Numbered from the stretch's first letter, positions 7,541 through 14,636 are shown. The stretch is 33,918 nucleotides of DNA from Actinomycetota bacterium (GCA_003242605.1 QGUZ01000018.1:1-33918), one strand, 5' to 3'. Notes: generated from the sequence alone by a model not told the origin. Numbers and translations are program-made.

Positions 7541-8308
7541 ATGACGAAGACGGCAGTGGTGACGGGTGCAAGCAGCGGCATCGGCGCCGCCACCGCGCGG
7601 CGGCTCGCCGCCGAGGGCTACCACGTGGTCGCCGCCGCCCGGCGGCGCGACCGGCTCGACAGGCTCGCCGCCGAGGTCGGCGTCGCCGAGGGCGGCGGGC
7701 CCGGCATCACCCCCGTGACGCTCGACGTCACCTCGCAGGAGTCGGTGGACGCCCTCGCCGCCTCGCTCGGCCGCTGCGATGTGCTGGTGAACAACGCCGG
7801 CGGCGCGATCGGCCTGGAGCCGGTCGCCGAGGCCGACCCCGCCGACTGGCAGCGCATGTACGAGGTGAACGTGCTCGGCTCGATGCGCGTCACCAAGGCG
7901 CTGCTGCCCAAGCTCATCGCCTCCGGCGACGGCGTGATCGTCATGCTCACCTCGACCGCGGGCTTCGTCGTGTACGAGGGCGGCGGCGGGTACACCGCGG
8001 CCAAGCACGGCCAGTCCGCGCTCGCCGAGACGCTGCGGCTTGAGCTGTGCGGCGAGCCGGTCCGCGTGGTGGAGGTCGCGCCCGGCATGGTGAAGACCGA
8101 GGAGTTCTCGCTCGTCCGGTTCCGCGGCGACGCCGAGCGCGCCGCGGCCGTGTACGCGGGCGTGCCCGACCCGCTCACCGCCGACGACGTGGCGGACGCG
8201 ATCGCCTGGTGCGTCACCCGGCCCGCGCACGTCAACATCGACCGGCTGGTGATCCGGCCCCGCGCCCAGGCCGCGCAGCACAAGGTGCACCGCGTGACCA
8301 CCGGCTGA
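7541..8308 (+). CDS. Short-chain dehydrogenase/reductase, YdfG-like
   Basis: 255 aa classical SDR. The cofactor motif VVTGASSGIGAA is at residues 6-17, an Arg pair in AAARRRDR after the second strand suggests NADP(H) preference, NNAGG stabilises the sheet, and the catalytic set is S-x-YxxxK in LTSTAGFVVYEGGGGYTAAKHG. Closest in style to YdfG-type oxidoreductases acting on 3-hydroxy acids such as serine, but the substrate cannot be read from sequence. Start at ATG 7541 because of AGGAAGGG just upstream; an open frame continues further 5' but lies in the mshA promoter region. Divergent from mshA, as is the mycobacterial SDR gene Rv0484c near its mshA. Confidence 0.9.
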   Translation: MTKTAVVTGASSGIGAATARRLAAEGYHVVAAARRRDRLDRLAAEVGVAEGGGPGITPVTLDVTSQESVDALAASLGRCDVLVNNAGGAIGLEPVAEADPADWQRMYEVNVLGSMRVTKALLPKLIASGDGVIVMLTSTAGFVVYEGGGGYTAAKHGQSALAETLRLELCGEPVRVVEVAPGMVKTEEFSLVRFRGDAERAAAVYAGVPDPLTADDVADAIAWCVTRPAHVNIDRLVIRPRAQAAQHKVHRVTTG

Positions 8309-8370
8309 GCGCCGCCCCCACGTCCCCGTTCCCCCGATCCCCCGACCGCCCGCGATGAGGCTCCCCCGCG

Positions 8371-8398
8371 CCGTGTCCCGCCGCCGCTGCGGGCACGG
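8371..8398 (+). terminator. Hairpin downstream of the SDR gene
   Basis: CCGTG (8371-8375) plus CCCGC (8377-8381) pair with GCGGG (8389-8393) plus CACGG (8394-8398), with one bulged T and a 7-nt loop, about 60 nt after the SDR stop codon. No T-run. Confidence 0.45.
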
Positions 8399-8423
8399 CA
8401 TCCCCGCCGCCGTCCCGCCCGCC

Positions 8424-8477
8424 CCGGGCCGTACCGCTCGCGAGGACGGGCCGGGCCGTACCGCGCGTGAGGCCGGG
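8424..8477. repeat. Two tandem 27-bp repeat units
   Basis: Units 8424-8450 and 8451-8477 both begin CCGGGCCGTACCGC and differ at 3 of 27 positions. They directly precede the methyltransferase gene, where a promoter or ribosome-binding site would be expected; neither is evident. Confidence 0.7.
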
Positions 8478-8482
8478 CCGCG

Positions 8483-9268
8483 GTGAAGCCGATCGGCACG
8501 ATCACCCGCGGCACCACCGGGCACAACCGGTTGCGGCGCTCCGACCGGTGGGTCGCCGCCGTGTACGGCCGGCTGCTGCGCGCCCACGACGCCCCGCTCG
8601 TGGTCGACCTCGGCTACGGCGCCTCGCCGGTCACCACGCTGGAGCTGTTCGCCCGGCTGCGCGCGGTGTGCCCCGCGGTCGAGGTGGTCGGCGTGGAGAT
8701 CGACCCGGAGCGGGTCGCGGCAGCCCTGCCGTACCGGCGGGAGGGGCTGTCGTTCGTGCGCGGCGGCTTCGAGCTGCCGGTGGGCCGCCCGCCCGTGCTC
8801 GTGCGCGCGTTCAACGTGCTGCGCCAGTACGGCGAGGCCGAGGCGTGGGCCGCCTGGGACACGCTGCGCGCCCGGCTCGCCCCGGACGGGGTGCTCGTCG
8901 AGGGCACCTGCTCGGAGATCGGCCACCGGGCGGTGTGGGTGGCGATCGGCCCGGAGGGGCCGCGCACGGTCACCTTCGCCGCCCGGTTCACCGGCTTCGA
9001 CCGGCCCTCGGACCTCGCCGAGCGGCTGCCCAAGACGCTGATCCACCGCAACGTGCCGGGCGAACGCGTGCACGCGTTCCTGCGCGACTTCGACCGCGCC
9101 TGGGCGGCCTGCGCCCCCTACCGGGCGTTCGGCACGCGGCAGCGGTGGATCGAGACCGCGGCCCTGCTCGCCCGGGACTGGCCGATCCCGACCACCCCGC
9201 CGCTCGGCGGGCGGGCCCGCTGGCGGCTCGGCGAGCTCACCGTCGCCTGGGAGGCGGTCGCCCCCTGA
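8483..9268 (+). CDS. Class I SAM-dependent methyltransferase-like protein
   Basis: 261 aa from GTG 8483. Motif I is VVDLGYGASPVTTLELF (about residues 40-56) and an acidic second-strand end, VVGVEIDPERV, follows; these bind S-adenosylmethionine in class I enzymes. Later parts (FNVLRQYGEAEAWAAWDTLRARLAPDGVLVEGTCSEIGHRAVWVAIG) fit the rest of a Rossmann-type methyltransferase. The substrate is unknown. A ribosome-binding site is not obvious; an alternative start further upstream in the same frame is not better. Convergent with the macro-domain gene, stops only 13 nt apart, with no terminator hairpin seen between them. Confidence 0.75.
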   Translation: MKPIGTITRGTTGHNRLRRSDRWVAAVYGRLLRAHDAPLVVDLGYGASPVTTLELFARLRAVCPAVEVVGVEIDPERVAAALPYRREGLSFVRGGFELPVGRPPVLVRAFNVLRQYGEAEAWAAWDTLRARLAPDGVLVEGTCSEIGHRAVWVAIGPEGPRTVTFAARFTGFDRPSDLAERLPKTLIHRNVPGERVHAFLRDFDRAWAACAPYRAFGTRQRWIETAALLARDWPIPTTPPLGGRARWRLGELTVAWEAVAP

Positions 9269-9281
9269 GCGCCGCGCCCGG

Positions 9282-9800
9282 TCAGCTCTCGCCGAGCGCG
9301 GCGGCGAAGGCGCCGTGCGCCCGGGCGTCGAACAGCACGAACCGCACCTCCGCGACCGCGGTCTCGGCCCGCCGTACCGCGTCCAGCGCGATCTCGGCCG
9401 CGCTCTCCATCGGCCAGCCGAACGCGCCGGTGGAGATCGCGGGGAACGCCACCGTGGCCGCGCCGAGCTCGTCGGCGACCGCGAGCGAGGTGGTGTAGCA
9501 GGAGGCGAGCAGGTGGGAGCGGTCCTCCCGGGTGGAGTAGACGGGGCCCACCGTGTGGATCACCCAGCGGGCGGGCAGCCGCCCGGCCGTGGTCGCGACC
9601 GCCTGCCCGGTCGGCAGGCCCTCCGGGTACCGGGTTTCGCGCAGCCTCCGGCACTCGGCGAGGATCTCCGGCCCGCCCCGCCGGTGGATCGCGCCGTCCA
9701 CGCCACCGCCGCCGAGCAGGCTGGAGTTCGCCGCGTTGACGATCGCGTCCACCCGCTGCTCGGTGATGTCCCCCCGGACCAGCGTGATGCGCACGCCCAC
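9282..9800 (-). CDS. Macro-domain ADP-ribose-binding hydrolase
   Basis: 172 aa, a single macro domain. Typical motifs are RGDITEQRVDAIVNAANSSL at the N-terminus with the catalytic Asn region, GGGGVDGAIHRRGGPEI for the ribose/phosphate loop, VIHTVGP, and VAFPAISTGAFGWP for the second phosphate loop. Family members remove ADP-ribose from proteins or hydrolyse O-acetyl-ADP-ribose. GTG 9800 is the only start giving a complete domain; GAGGGG lies about 14 nt upstream. The leader/promoter region carries five copies of a TTGCAGTG-like repeat starting 22 nt before the gene, suggesting dedicated regulation. Confidence 0.93.
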   Translation of the reverse strand: MGVRITLVRGDITEQRVDAIVNAANSSLLGGGGVDGAIHRRGGPEILAECRRLRETRYPEGLPTGQAVATTAGRLPARWVIHTVGPVYSTREDRSHLLASCYTTSLAVADELGAATVAFPAISTGAFGWPMESAAEIALDAVRRAETAVAEVRFVLFDARAHGAFAAALGES

Positions 9801-9821
9801 GTGAGCCTCACCCCTCGACCC

Positions 9822-9881
9822 TTGCAGTGCTCTTTGCAGTGCGCTCTTTGCAGTGCTCTTTGCAGTGCGCTCTTGGCAGCG
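9822..9881. repeat. Five-copy TTGCAGTG repeat array upstream of the macro-domain gene
   Basis: TTGCAGTG begins at 9822, 9834, 9848 and 9860, and a variant TTGGCAGCG at 9873. The spacing alternates 12/14 nt, giving a 26-bp higher-order unit (TGCTCT and TGCGCTCT between cores). The array is AT-richer than its surroundings. On the gene's strand the core reads CACTGCAA. It could be a multi-copy operator or a recently expanded tandem repeat. Confidence 0.8.
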
Positions 9882-10222
9882 CTCTCTTCACGGTGCCGTC
9901 CGCCGTCGTGCCCCGCCGTACCGGGCGGGGTTCGCACTCTAGACCAGCCGCCGGGCCCGCGCAGCGGGCGGTACGGCCGCGCCGCCCGCGACCACGTGCC
10001 GGGCGGTGATCAGGGCGGACCGGACGAGGCGCAAAGATCCGGCGAAAGGTTCCTCAAACCGTAGAGAGGGAGGTATCCACGCAGGCGGGGACGGAAATGA
10101 GATCGCGTGGGCCGCACGTGTGATCGCAGCATCGTTCGAGGTTGTGGCCTCAGCAGGGTCCAGGCCGGCAACCCCTCCGGTTCATCCAGCGTTCGAGATC
10201 GTCGTATGTCTACGGAGGATCT
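9882..10222. other. Divergent non-coding region between macro-domain and CBM48 genes
   Basis: No credible gene. It contains the SD-like GAGAGGGAGG (10062-10071) without a start codon at a proper distance, a possible 8-codon frame at 10097-10123 (MRSRGPHV), and two CGTTCGAG words (near 10133 and 10190). The length suggests a long 5' leader for the CBM48 gene. No known riboswitch recognised. Confidence 0.4.
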
Positions 10223-10633
10223 GTGATCATCACCGGCAAGCCCGACGAGAACGGGCAGGTCGAGCTCACCTTCGCGCTGCGCGCCGAGCAGGTGCCCGGG
10301 CCCACCTCGGTGGTGGGCGACTTCAACGGGTGGGACCCCTTCGCGCACCCGCTCCGCCCGGCCGAGGACGGCACCTGGCGCGTCACCGCCACCGTGCCCG
10401 CCGACCGTGAGGTGACCTTCCGCTACCTCGCCGACGGCGGCGTCTGGTTCGACGACGCCGAGGCCGACTGGTACGACGAGCACGGCGGCCACCTCACCGT
10501 CGAGCGGCTGAACCGGGCGGCGTGGGCCGCCGAGCAGGACGAGCTCGCCGCGTGCCCGGGCGCGCTGCACGCGATGGACCTCGGCCCGCTCGGCTTCGAG
10601 CGGCCGACCTTCGGCCCGGTGCCGTCGGTCTGA
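10223..10633 (+). CDS. Small isoamylase-early-set (CBM48/AMPK-beta-like) domain protein
   Basis: 136 aa. The bulk is an early-set glycan-binding domain: VVGDFNGWDPFAHPLRPAEDGTW, then VTFRYLADGGVWFDDAEADWY, which correspond to the conserved 'FNGW' and 'F-R/Y-V-DG-W' signatures of CBM48/AMPK-beta modules. There is no catalytic domain, signal peptide or membrane segment, so it is a free-standing cytoplasmic module that could bind glycogen or alpha-glucans, or act as an adaptor. GTG 10223 was chosen because GGAGG lies 4-5 nt upstream; an upstream ATG (10142) in frame lacks a ribosome-binding site and would add Arg/Ser-rich sequence. The C-terminal 30 residues are not recognised. Confidence 0.82.
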   Translation: MIITGKPDENGQVELTFALRAEQVPGPTSVVGDFNGWDPFAHPLRPAEDGTWRVTATVPADREVTFRYLADGGVWFDDAEADWYDEHGGHLTVERLNRAAWAAEQDELAACPGALHAMDLGPLGFERPTFGPVPSV

Positions 10634-10699
10634 GCCGCGCGCGGCACGCCTACCGGGCCGGGCGGGACCCGGGGCGGACGCCGGGCGACGGACGAGGGG

Positions 10700-10730
10700 C
10701 CCGGTCGTGGACGGACGGTCCGCGACCGGG
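10700..10730 (+). terminator. 13-bp hairpin downstream of the CBM48 gene
   Basis: CCCGGTCGTGGAC (10700-10712), loop GGACG, GTCCGCGACCGGG (10718-10730), with one G-T wobble. It lies 67 nt after the stop codon and before the blaI-type gene promoter. Confidence 0.65.
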
Positions 10731-10820
10731 GGCCGCATCCGGCCGCCGCGGCTCACGACCGCACGCGAAGGGCACCACCGCGCTCGACCACCCGTAGTGG
10801 GAACCGAGGTGACGCCCGGT

Positions 10821-10826
10821 TAGGCT
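10821..10826 (+). promoter_or_regulatory. Probable leaderless -10 element of the blaI-type gene
   Basis: TAGGCT ends 7 nt before GTG 10834, and there is no Shine-Dalgarno sequence. Upstream, CCAC-CCGTA-GTGG (10788-10800) is a small dyad that could bind the BlaI-type repressor itself. Confidence 0.5.
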
Positions 10827-10833
10827 TGGTTTC

Positions 10834-11190
10834 GTGAAAGGCCTCGGTGAGCTCGAACGCAGCATCATGGACATCCTGTGGGGGCAGGGCAGGCCCCTGA
10901 CCGCCCGCGAGGTCGGCAAGCTGATCGCCGATCGCGACCTCGCCCCCACCACGGTGATGACCGTTCTCGACCGCCTCACCAGGAAGGGCTTCCTCACCCG
11001 CACGCGCGACGGCCGGGCCTGGCGGTACCAGCCCGTCAGGAGCCGCGACGCGTACGTCGCCGAGCTTATGCTTGAGGCGCTGGATCTGACGGGCGACCGG
11101 ACGGCCGCCCTGACGAGATTCGCGCAGGCCGTCTCCGACGACGAGGCCGCGGTCCTGCGCAGAGCCCTCATGGAGCTGGAGGAAGAGTGA
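10834..11190 (+). CDS. BlaI/MecI/CopY-family transcriptional repressor
   Basis: 118 aa, typical length. Residues 1-70 form the winged helix: LGELERSIMDILWGQGRPLTAREVGKLI, then TTVMTVLDRLTRKGFLTRTRDGRAWRYQP. The C-terminal helices (SRDAYVAELMLEALDLTGDRTAALTRFA) fit the dimerisation part. It is coupled (4-nt GTGA overlap) to an M56 metalloprotease gene, the common actinobacterial BlaI-BlaR1-like arrangement in which proteolysis relieves repression. The protease lacks a sensor domain for beta-lactams, so the signal is unknown. A TAGGCT -10 box 7 nt before the GTG suggests a leaderless mRNA. Confidence 0.93.
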   Translation: MKGLGELERSIMDILWGQGRPLTAREVGKLIADRDLAPTTVMTVLDRLTRKGFLTRTRDGRAWRYQPVRSRDAYVAELMLEALDLTGDRTAALTRFAQAVSDDEAAVLRRALMELEEE

Positions 11191-12110
11191 TCGCGGCGGT
11201 CGCCCTGACGTTGCTCTCGATCGGGTGCGTCGTGGCGGCCTGGCGACTCCCCTCCGCCCGGTGGACCTCGCGGGCGCCCCGGACCGCGATCCTGCTGTGG
11301 CAGTCGATCGGCCTCACCTGGGGCCTGGCCACCACGGGCGCGCTGCTCGCCTACGCGCTCCAGCCGTACGGCCAGGGCGTCATCTACGGCCTGCACAGCC
11401 ACCTGAGCTCGGTGCTCACGCTGGGCCTGGATCCGGAGTCGACCTTCACCTACGACCTGTCGCGCACGATCGCGCTCGTGGCGGGCCTCGCGCTGCTCGC
11501 CGTGCTCATCGGGGTCCTGCTCGCCGCGCTCTGGCAGACGCTCCGGGCCCGCCACCGGCACCGCAGGCTGCTCGCGCTCGTCGCCCGCGAGGACCCGCAC
11601 GTGCCGGGCGTCCGCATCCTCGACCACCCCGGGGCCACCGCGTACTGCGTGCCCGGGCTGCGGTCGGAGGTGGTGGTGAGCGCGGGCGCGCTGCGGCTGC
11701 TGTCCCGCGACGAGCTCGCCGCGGTGCTCGCGCACGAGGACGCGCACGTGCGTGAGCGGCACGACCTCGTGCTGCTGCCATTCGCCGCGCTGCGCCGGGC
11801 GATCCCGTGGTCCCGGATCGTGCGCGACGCGCAGTCCTCGGTGGCGCTGCTCGTCGAGATGGCCGCCGACGACCGGGCGCGGCGGCACTGCTCGCCCCGC
11901 CGGCTCGCCACCGCGCTGCTGCGGTTCGGCGCCGCCGGGTCGATGCCCGCCCCGCAGGGCGCGCTGGGCGCGGTGGGCCACGTGATGGCGCGGGTGAACC
12001 GGCTCATCGCCCCGGCCGCCGAGCTGCCCCGCCCGTTCCGGTACGGCGTGGTCGCGCTGTCGGCGCTGCTCACCGCGTCGGCCCCGCTGCTGTGGGCGAT
12101 GCCACACTGA
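11187..12110 (+). CDS. M56-family membrane metalloprotease
   Basis: 307 aa integral membrane protein. Hydrophobic segments lie at about residues 2-20, 34-58, 93-117 and near the C-terminus (285-303). The zinc protease motif HEDAH is at residues 183-187 in AVLAHEDAHVRERHD, with downstream E/D-rich helix MAADDRARRHCSPRRLATALLRF supplying the further ligand region. Homologues (BlaR1/MecR1 and short actinobacterial forms) act at the membrane on the cognate BlaI-type repressor. There is no penicillin-binding sensor domain. The start GTG overlaps the repressor stop, so the two are produced together. Confidence 0.9.
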   Translation: MIAAVALTLLSIGCVVAAWRLPSARWTSRAPRTAILLWQSIGLTWGLATTGALLAYALQPYGQGVIYGLHSHLSSVLTLGLDPESTFTYDLSRTIALVAGLALLAVLIGVLLAALWQTLRARHRHRRLLALVAREDPHVPGVRILDHPGATAYCVPGLRSEVVVSAGALRLLSRDELAAVLAHEDAHVRERHDLVLLPFAALRRAIPWSRIVRDAQSSVALLVEMAADDRARRHCSPRRLATALLRFGAAGSMPAPQGALGAVGHVMARVNRLIAPAAELPRPFRYGVVALSALLTASAPLLWAMPH

Positions 12111-12134
12111 AAGGTAGCTACTGTTAGCCGATTC

Positions 12135-12174
12135 GTTTGCTATTGCAAACTCCGGGAGGCATACTCGAGGTATG
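12135..12174 (+). promoter_or_regulatory. Promoter and two dyads of the XRE-hbhA operon
   Basis: TTGCTA (12137-12142), 17 nt, CATACT (12160-12165), then 6 nt to the ATG at 12172: a good -35/-10 pair for a leaderless transcript. The perfect dyad GTTTGC-TATT-GCAAAC (12135-12150) covers the -35, and CATAC-TCGAG-GTATG (12160-12174) covers the -10 and the start codon. Both placements fit repression, plausibly by the XRE protein encoded next. Confidence 0.65.
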
Positions 12175-12720
12175 GTACTCCCGAAGGTCGGCTCGATCGG
12201 CGAATACATCCGCCAGCAGCGGCAGCAGGCGAAGATCTCGCTGCAGCAGCTCGCAGCGCAGGCCGGGGTCTCCAAGCCGTATCTCAGCCAGATCGAACGG
12301 GGCCTCCGCAAGCCGAGCGCCGAGATCCTCAATCAGATCGCCAAGGGTCTGCGCATCTCCGCCGAGGCGCTGTACGTCCAGGCCGGTCTGATCGAGAGGC
12401 GTGAGCCGGACACCGGCGTGCTCGCCGCCCTTCGGGCCGACACCACGCTCACCGAGCGCCAGCGTCAGGTGCTCATCGACATCTACGAGACGTTCCGCAA
12501 GGAGAACCGCGAGGAGGCCCGGGCCCGGGCCGCGCAGAGAGCCCAGGAGGCGCGGACCGAGCCCGAGCCCGGCGATCAGGCGGTTCCCGCCGAGGGAGAG
12601 GCTCCCCGGCGGACGGGTTCCCCGGACCGTGCGGCGGACGAGAATGCCGCGCCAACGTCGTCCTCGTCGCCGCAGACCTCGGGGAACGGACAAAAGCCAC
12701 CCGAACCGAAGGAAGGTTAA
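12172..12720 (+). CDS. XRE-family helix-turn-helix regulator (Rv0474-like)
   Basis: 182 aa. Residues about 9-65 are a Cro/C1-type HTH: IGEYIRQQRQQAKISLQQLAAQAGVSKPYLSQIERGLRKPS. Residues 66-125 are helical and charged, and the final 55 are a Pro/Glu/Ser-rich tail expected to be disordered. The arrangement XRE regulator, HbhA-like protein, DUF2516 protein matches mycobacterial Rv0474-hbhA-Rv0476. Likely autoregulatory, as perfect dyads overlap its -35 and -10 boxes. The ATG is about 6 nt after the -10, so translation is probably leaderless. Confidence 0.9.
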   Translation: MVLPKVGSIGEYIRQQRQQAKISLQQLAAQAGVSKPYLSQIERGLRKPSAEILNQIAKGLRISAEALYVQAGLIERREPDTGVLAALRADTTLTERQRQVLIDIYETFRKENREEARARAAQRAQEARTEPEPGDQAVPAEGEAPRRTGSPDRAADENAAPTSSSSPQTSGNGQKPPEPKEG

Positions 12721-12723
12721 CCC

Positions 12724-13188
12724 ATGCCCATCACCGACGAAGTCAGGAAGCTGACCGAGTCCAAGCCGTTCTACGCGGTCGCCGGCGCCGGCGACTACGC
12801 CGTCGAGAAGCTGCGCGAGCTGCCCGAGCGGCTCACCCGGCTGCAGGCGCGCCGCGACGAGTTCCGGCAGACCGCCCAGGAGCTGCCGCGCAAGGCGCGC
12901 AGCTACGCGCTCGAGTGGCAGAGCAAGGCCGAGGCGTACGCCAAGGACCTGCCGGAGCGGGCGCGCGAGTACGCCGACGCCGTCGCGCAGAAGGCCGTCA
13001 AGCTCTACGACGAGTTCGCCGACCGCGGCCGCAAGGTGGTGAGCCGGGTGAGCGGCGAGGCCGCGCTCGAGCTCGAGGAGGTCTCCGAGGCCGCCGAGCC
13101 GGCCGCCGCGGCCGCGATCACCGCCCCGGCGAAGCCCGCCCAGCCGGCGAAGAAGTCCACCCGCCGGTCGGGCACGGCCAAGTCCTGA
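12724..13188 (+). CDS. hbhA: HbhA-like coiled-coil protein
   Basis: 154 aa, starting 3 nt after the XRE stop with GAAGGAAGG as ribosome-binding site inside the end of the XRE gene, so the two are translated from one mRNA. Residues about 30-120 are a highly charged heptad-like helix (LRELPERLTRLQARRDEFRQTAQEL, then AYAKDLPERAREYADAVAQKAVKLYDEFADRGRKVV). The C-terminus is Ala/Pro/Lys-rich (PAKPAQPAKKSTRRSGTAKS), a shorter version of the Lys-rich heparin-binding tail of mycobacterial HbhA. HbhA is a surface adhesin in M. tuberculosis; in non-pathogens a role at the envelope or in lipid inclusion is more likely. No signal peptide. Confidence 0.8.
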   Translation: MPITDEVRKLTESKPFYAVAGAGDYAVEKLRELPERLTRLQARRDEFRQTAQELPRKARSYALEWQSKAEAYAKDLPERAREYADAVAQKAVKLYDEFADRGRKVVSRVSGEAALELEEVSEAAEPAAAAAITAPAKPAQPAKKSTRRSGTAKS

Positions 13189-13242
13189 GGCCCGGACCGC
13201 CGCCCCGGCGCGGCCCGCGCCCGCCGGGGAGAGGGCGGTACG

Positions 13243-13267
13243 GCGGCGGCGCGCCTCGCGCCGCCGC
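13243..13267 (+). terminator. 11-bp hairpin downstream of hbhA
   Basis: GCGGCGGCGCG (13243-13253), loop CCT, CGCGCCGCCGC (13257-13267): a perfect stem 55 nt after the hbhA stop. It separates hbhA from the DUF2516 gene, which has its own promoter-like TAGGCT at 13344-13349. Confidence 0.65.
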
Positions 13268-13343
13268 GGCGTGACCCGCCGGACACGGCCCGCGGGCCGG
13301 CATCGGGCGGCGGCACCCTGGTCCGCCGCGGAGTGCCGCGCAC

Positions 13344-13349
13344 TAGGCT
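13344..13349 (+). promoter_or_regulatory. Probable -10 element of the DUF2516 gene
   Basis: TAGGCT, identical to the -10 boxes of several genes in the window. Here the start codon is 33 nt further on and a Shine-Dalgarno sequence is present, so this transcript would have a leader. Confidence 0.4.
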
Positions 13350-13382
13350 GGGGATGCCGATCGACATGAGGTGGGAGTGGGC

Positions 13383-13706
13383 ATGCTGGGCGGAATCCAC
13401 AGCGTTCTGGACATCATCTTCTGGCTCCTCAGCATCGGGGCGTTCGTGCTGTGCGTCTGGGCCCTGGTGCACGCGATCCGCACCCCGGCGCGCAACTTCG
13501 TGATCGCCGGGAAACTGACCAAAAACGTCTGGCTCGCCATCCTCGGCTTCGCCACCCTGTTCAGCTTCGCCGCGGCGGCCATGTACCTCAGGGCGATCAG
13601 CATCCTCAACGTGGCGGCCGTGATCGCGGCCGGCGTCTACCTCGCCGACGTGAAGCCCGCGGTGAGCGAGCAGGGCCGCAACGAGGGCCCGTACGGCCCC
13701 TGGTGA
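13383..13706 (+). CDS. DUF2516 small membrane protein (Rv0476-like)
   Basis: 107 aa. Three hydrophobic segments are visible: about residues 6-29 (VLDIIFWLLSIGAFVLCVWALVHA), 44-65 (NVWLAILGFATLFSFAAAAMYL) and 67-85 (AISILNVAAVIAAGVYLAD). The C-terminus (KPAVSEQGRNEGPYGPW) is short and polar, a usual ending in this family. ATG 13383 is preferred because GAGGTGGGA lies about 6 nt upstream; GTG codons at 13371 and 13377 in the same frame are alternatives. Function unknown. It follows XRE and hbhA in the same order as in mycobacteria but is separated from them by a strong hairpin. Confidence 0.82.
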   Translation: MLGGIHSVLDIIFWLLSIGAFVLCVWALVHAIRTPARNFVIAGKLTKNVWLAILGFATLFSFAAAAMYLRAISILNVAAVIAAGVYLADVKPAVSEQGRNEGPYGPW

Positions 13707-13796
13707 ACCGCCGGCCGACCGGCCGCCCGCGCCGCCGCCGGGCGGCGTCATGCTTTCGACTCCGTCGTTATCCGTCCGTCTTTATCCGGCGGGGAC

Positions 13797-13802
13797 TAGC
13801 CT
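13797..13802 (+). promoter_or_regulatory. Probable leaderless -10 element of the AlaX-type gene
   Basis: TAGCCT ends 6 nt before ATG 13809; there is no Shine-Dalgarno sequence. The preceding 50 nt are AT-richer than average. Confidence 0.45.
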
Positions 13803-13808
13803 TCCGCC

Positions 13809-14525
13809 ATGCGTACACACCGGCTGGAGCTTGAGGACCAGAACCTGCGCGAGTGGGACGCGACCGTCCTCGCCGCGAGCCCCGAGGGCATCGTGCTCGA
13901 CCGGTCGGCGTTCTACCCCGGGGGCGGCGGGCAGCCGCCGGACCACGGCGTGCTCATCTGGCAGGGCGTGGAGACCCGCATCGTCGGGGCCCGCAAGGGC
14001 GACGAGCTGGAGCTGATCCCCGCCGAGGGCGACCCGATCCCGGTGCCCGGCACGACCGTGCGGTGCGCGATCGCCGACGAGCGGCGCACCGCGCTGATGC
14101 GCACGCACTCCGCGCTCCACGTGCTGTGCGGCGTGGTGTTCCGCGACTACGGCGCCCTCGTCACCGGCGGCAACATGGAGCCGTACCAGGCCCGGATGGA
14201 CTTCAACCTCACCGAGGTGCCGCCGGGCTTCAAGCAGGCGGTGGAGGAGGCGTGCAACGCCGAGATCGCCGCCGACCGGCGCATCGAGGTCCGCATGCTG
14301 CCGCGCGAGGAGGCCTTCAAGATCCCGGACATCATCCGCACCGCGAAGAACCTCATCCCGGAGACCGTCGAGGTCGTGCGCATCGTCGACATCGTCGGCC
14401 TCGACTGCCAGGCCGACGCCGGCACCCACGTCGCCTCCACCAGGCAGATCGGCCGCGTCCGCGTCGCGAAGATCGAGAACAAGGGGAAGGGCTTCCGCCG
14501 GGTACGCCTCGAGGTGACGGACTGA
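13809..14525 (+). CDS. AlaX-type alanyl-tRNA editing protein
   Basis: 238 aa, the size of stand-alone AlaXM proteins. The N-terminal beta domain has FYPGGGGQPPDHG, as in the AlaRS-related C-Ala linker region. The editing site has the zinc ligands HSALH (HxxxH) in MRTHSALHVLCG and the C-terminal Cys and His in GLDCQADAGTHVAST; the conserved helix MPREEAFK-like LPREEAFKIPD is also present. Such proteins hydrolyse Ser-tRNA(Ala) (and Gly-tRNA(Ala)) to keep translation accurate. A TAGCCT -10 box 6 nt before the ATG suggests a leaderless transcript, and a T-rich hairpin follows the stop codon, so this is a single-gene unit. Confidence 0.9.
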   Translation: MRTHRLELEDQNLREWDATVLAASPEGIVLDRSAFYPGGGGQPPDHGVLIWQGVETRIVGARKGDELELIPAEGDPIPVPGTTVRCAIADERRTALMRTHSALHVLCGVVFRDYGALVTGGNMEPYQARMDFNLTEVPPGFKQAVEEACNAEIAADRRIEVRMLPREEAFKIPDIIRTAKNLIPETVEVVRIVDIVGLDCQADAGTHVASTRQIGRVRVAKIENKGKGFRRVRLEVTD

Positions 14526-14548
14526 AATCCCGCCCGGACGTCACCTGA

Positions 14549-14592
14549 GCACCGCCGTTCCGGCCCGCCATATCGCGCCGAAACGGCGGTGC
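14549..14592 (+). terminator. Terminator of the AlaX-type gene
   Basis: GCACCGCCGTTCCGGC (14549-14564) pairs with GCCGAAACGGCGGTGC (14577-14592) with one C-A mismatch and a 12-nt loop. It starts 23 nt after the stop codon and is followed by CTCGTTTTC, giving it the best T-run of the hairpins here. Confidence 0.75.
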
Positions 14593-14636
14593 GCTCGTTT
14601 TCAGCGACCGGCCCGACGAGGACTGCCAAATCCGGC

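Noticed and set aside
9822..9881. Iterons of a plasmid or chromosomal replication origin
   Set aside because: No DnaA boxes, no Rep gene and no AT-rich melting region nearby; an operator or tandem expansion is more likely.
10097..10123. 8-codon upstream ORF in the CBM48 leader as a leader peptide
   Set aside because: Weak ribosome-binding site, no run of a single amino acid and no attenuator hairpin; mentioned only in the leader description.
10120..10200. tRNA-like GTTCGAG words
   Set aside because: No cloverleaf can be built around them and no acceptor stem or anticodon arm is visible.
10834..12110. Beta-lactam resistance regulation (true BlaR1)
   Set aside because: The M56 protein has no penicillin-binding sensor domain and there is no beta-lactamase gene beside it; only the generic BlaI/M56 pair is supported.
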